From Paralithodes platypus (Eukaryota > Arthropoda > Malacostraca > Decapoda > Lithodidae), in the NCBI GenBank assembly GCA_032716605.1, contig JAVRFV010002366.1:186001-250000 (forward strand): 64,000 nucleotides of DNA. The letters run 5' to 3'. Positions 61,698 to 64,000 of the stretch are shown in pieces (the first letter of the stretch is position 1; every line of letters begins with the position of its first letter). The notes beneath the pieces are model-generated. The model was not told the DNA's origin and searched no databases. It saw nothing but the letters and a program-made list of their open reading frames with translations. The position numbers and the translations under genes were made by a program.

Positions 61698-62312
61698 AAA
61701 CATATAACTAACCTTACTACGTTGAATCCTCCCTCTTACAATGTCGAGGAACTAAAGGGTTTCTATGCTAGTTTTGAAAGTACACTGAGGTCAATAGAAA
61801 CCCTACAAATTACCCTTAATGAAGCTAGTGTTGTAATTCTCATGAATAAATTGCCATCCCCACTAAAGGAAACATTAAAGAGAACTTTAGGAGAAGAAGG
61901 TCTGGACCTAGAAAGGTTTGTCCAGGCTTACCAGACAGAAGTGTTTAACATGGAAAGTGTAGCAGAACGGACTACGCCACACATACCAGTTGCTTCAGCA
62001 TCCTTTGCGGTGCAGGCCTCGGTGCGAAGGAAGGGTTGCAAGTTGTGCGAAGGGGCACATGCATGGTTTAAGTGTATCAAATTCAAAACCAGTGCTCTGA
62101 AAGTATAACGTGCAAAGGAACTCAACCTTTGCACCGGGTGCTTATCTTCAACCCACGGGAGCAATGGTTGTGTGAACCCTGACATCCGCAACTGCAGGTT
62201 CTGTCAAAACAGACACTACCATATCCTCTGTCAGTCCAGATCTTAATGGGACGGTGCATAAAAGGAGCAAAAACCTCAACAGGTAACAAAGACCAAGACG
62301 CAAACTACCACG
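61698..62312 (+). pseudogene. gag: BEL3 gag C-terminus with zinc-finger region
   Basis: It reads VEELKGFYASFESTLRSIE, VVILMNKLPSPLKETLKR, FVQAYQTEVFNMESVAERT, then the Cys/His segments GCKLCEGAHAWFKC, CTGCLSSTHGSNGC and CRFCQNRHYHILC. A TAA at about 62106 replaces the Lys codon of the BEL1 copy (KVKRAKQ). The TAA after CQSRS is shared with BEL1. Confidence 0.87.
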
Positions 62313-62830
62313 ATGTCTGTGTCGTCAAAGAAGACAAGTATTATCCTCCCAACTGTTATGCTGCCAACAGTTAAGGAATCAAGAGGAACAGTCAAAATGA
62401 GAACACTGCTGGATCAGTGCTCACAGCGCACCTTCATTTTAAATTCCGCTCTAGACTCGATCCATTATATAAAAGTGGGTGATGAAGAGCTAGAGTTGCG
62501 AGGGTTTACCGGAGCATGTGAGAGCAAAAAGTACCCAGTAGTATCCTTCAAATACAAGTTCCGGGGCAGAACTATCCTCTACAAGCAGTTGTGGTAGAAA
62601 CTCTTCCGGATCACAAAGGATCAGAATGCCTTGAAGCAGACATGAGAGTTTTGCGAAACAAAGGTTACAAATTAGCTGATTCTCTAATGACACAGCTGGA
62701 TCTAGACATCTCGACTGGACTTGTTGGTTGGTGCCGATTATTATTATGACTTAGTGCGGCCAGGGTACAAGAAAGAGGGTGACATAATTCTCTTGCCCAC
62801 TAAATTTGGTTATGCACCAAGTGGCTCCTG
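62313..62830 (+). pseudogene. BEL3 protease region
   Basis: It is nearly identical to BEL1 44779-45274 (MSVSSKKTSIILP, LLDQCSQRTF, LRGFTGACESK). A 1-nt loss near 62570 (GGCAGAACTATC against GGCAGAAACTATC in BEL1) shifts the frame. A short insertion near 62695-62710 differs from BEL1. It has no LINE insertion, so it shows the empty site for the BEL1 LINE. Confidence 0.87.
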
Positions 62831-63651
62831 CCATAACGACAAGTCTAGCGCCCAAGTAGAGGTAGTTACAATTTTGAAAGTTGCGGTCACCCCGATGGAT
62901 CAATATATATCCACGGAATCAAGTAATCCATGTCATAATGAATTAAAATGTATGTGGGAACTGGATCATCTAGGAATTTTTCCAAACGAAGATTCAAAGG
63001 AAAACATGACTGCGTTGGACATATACAAGGAGACAGTAACATACTCTGCACAGAATCAACAATATGAAGTCAGACTGCCATGGAACCAACATAAAGAGAA
63101 GCTGCCTTCTAATTATGGTTTAGCAGCGGGTTGCCTAAGGGGTCTGCAGAAGCATTTCAAACAAGAACCTGTCAATTGTAGTCACTAGCCTACACCAACG
63201 TTATCCAAGATCAACTTCATCGTGATTTTATTGAAGAGGTTCCTTTCGGTGTTACTGAAAACAGTCATTATTTGGCACATCACGGGGTCACCAAAATTAG
63301 CACAACGACGCCCATTCGTATTGTGTACGACTATTCCGCTAGTGTTGGCAAGGGCAGACCAAGTCTTAATGACTGCCTTTACACAGGGCCATCACTGGTG
63401 CCAGATCTAACAAAAATATTGCTGCGATTCAGGGTACACAAATATGCCTGGATAAGTGACATCGAGAAAGCCTTTCTTATGTTGAGACTTCATGAATAAG
63501 ATCGTGATTACACCCGATTTCTGTGGCCAAAGGATCCCTTGGACTTATCTTCACCCTTACTTTGCTACCGATTTAAGGTAGTGTTGTTCGGGGCGACTTG
63601 CTCACAGTTTCTTCTTAATGCCACGATCTTAAAACATCTTTCCATTATTAA
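62831..63651 (+). pseudogene. BEL3 RT, cut by a TTAA-inserted element
   Basis: It reads VAVTPMDQYISTE, WELDHLGIFPNED, LPWNQHKEKLPSNYGLAAGCLRGLQ, then IEEVPFGVTENSHYLAHHG, SLNDCLYTGPSLVPDL, WISDIEKAFLMLRLHE, then the same TAA as BEL1, then YRFKVVLFGATCSQFLLNATILKHLSII. A stop after NCSH (about 63188) is also present. The RT is broken at TTAA 63648-63651. Confidence 0.87.
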
Positions 63652-64000
63652 CCCGTCCAGCCCCAGCGATGCGTCTGACGCGTCGGCGATGTATGTAACG
63701 CACAGCCCCAGAGACGCGCCTGACGCGTCACCCTAATTGCGCCGACCGTAACCTCAGGTGTAGCCACTCAAGAGGGCTCAGATTTGTATGGGAACTGTAT
63801 ACGTATCCCACGCAACCGTGCCGATGGTTGAAAACTCTCAAAGTCCATGTGCGTGTGCGCGAGCGTGCAATAACCTGTTATTTTGGGATAATTGCCTTCA
63901 ATTTTTTACTCTTGTAAAATCCGTTTTCGGGGGCTCTGTAGGACAATTTTTTAAGCTTTTTGAGCGGTTTTTCGTGGTTTTTCCTTCATTCCTAACCCAT
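63652..64000. mobile_element. piggyBac-like DNA transposon terminus at TTAA (runs off the window)
   Basis: BEL1 reads CCATTATTAAAGAGG at this point, while BEL3 reads CCATTATTAA followed by CCCGTCCAGCCCC. Insertion exactly at TTAA with a CCC-starting end is the pattern of piggyBac-type elements. The first 90 bp contain repeated GACGCGTC-type palindromes (GCGTCTGACGCGTC, GCGCCTGACGCGTC). No transposase is in view. The other end should lie beyond 64000, flanked by TTAA and followed by BEL sequence. Confidence 0.7.

Noticed and set aside
1..64000. CRISPR arrays, bacterial operons, riboswitches, rRNA genes
   Set aside because: No repeat-spacer pattern, operon structure or rRNA sequence is seen, and the element content is eukaryotic throughout.

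Overview
The window is animal (metazoan) genomic DNA made almost entirely of nested transposable elements. I recognise no host protein-coding gene, rRNA or functional tRNA. DIRS, BEL/Pao, a Gmr1-like Ty3/gypsy element, several LINE types, tRNA-derived SINEs and a TTAA-inserted DNA transposon together point to an invertebrate with a large, repeat-rich genome. A decapod or other crustacean is a plausible guess, but no feature proves it. A 100-N assembly gap lies at 22404-22503.

Left third (712-22403): three DIRS-like tyrosine-recombinase retrotransposons, all coding on the minus strand. Copy B (7214-15209, both ends present) sits inside copy A (712-7213 plus 15210-15323), and copy C (15324 to the gap) interrupts A a second time. 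The internal complementary region of each copy equals the reverse complement of the joined element ends, which fixes the boundaries. C keeps an intact gag-RT-RNase H-methyltransferase-like frame. A and B share a roughly 0.4-kb gag deletion and a destroyed RT catalytic box. They differ from C almost only where C has A on the coding strand (A changed to C, G or T), while the UTRs and terminal repeats of all copies stay about 99% identical. This adenine-targeted divergence is the most unusual signal in the window.

Middle (22504-27440): mostly unassigned sequence with short tandem repeats, a LINE 3' remnant, a roughly 520-bp inverted-repeat element and a highly diverged tyrosine-recombinase fragment.

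Right half (27440-64000): a tandem pair of BEL/Pao elements on the plus strand (BEL1, then BEL3, sharing one LTR). BEL1 is split by a second BEL element on the minus strand (BEL2, 27667-44718, 5-bp target duplication). BEL2 is itself split by a Gmr1-like gypsy element (33146-42026, 1.85-kb LTRs, 4-bp target duplication). BEL1 is further broken by a LINE that fuses in frame to its protease, by a minus-strand LINE, by a tRNA-SINE whose 3' tail matches that LINE, and by a LINE inserted in a LINE. BEL3 contains a second tRNA-SINE and ends at a piggyBac-like terminus inserted at TTAA. Both BEL types carry an SGNH-hydrolase (esterase) ORF between primer-binding site and gag, a notable accessory gene for BEL/Pao.

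Insertion order read from the nesting: DIRS A before B and C; BEL1/BEL3 before BEL2, before the Gmr1-like element. Most polymerases are broken. Copy C's RT is the best preserved.
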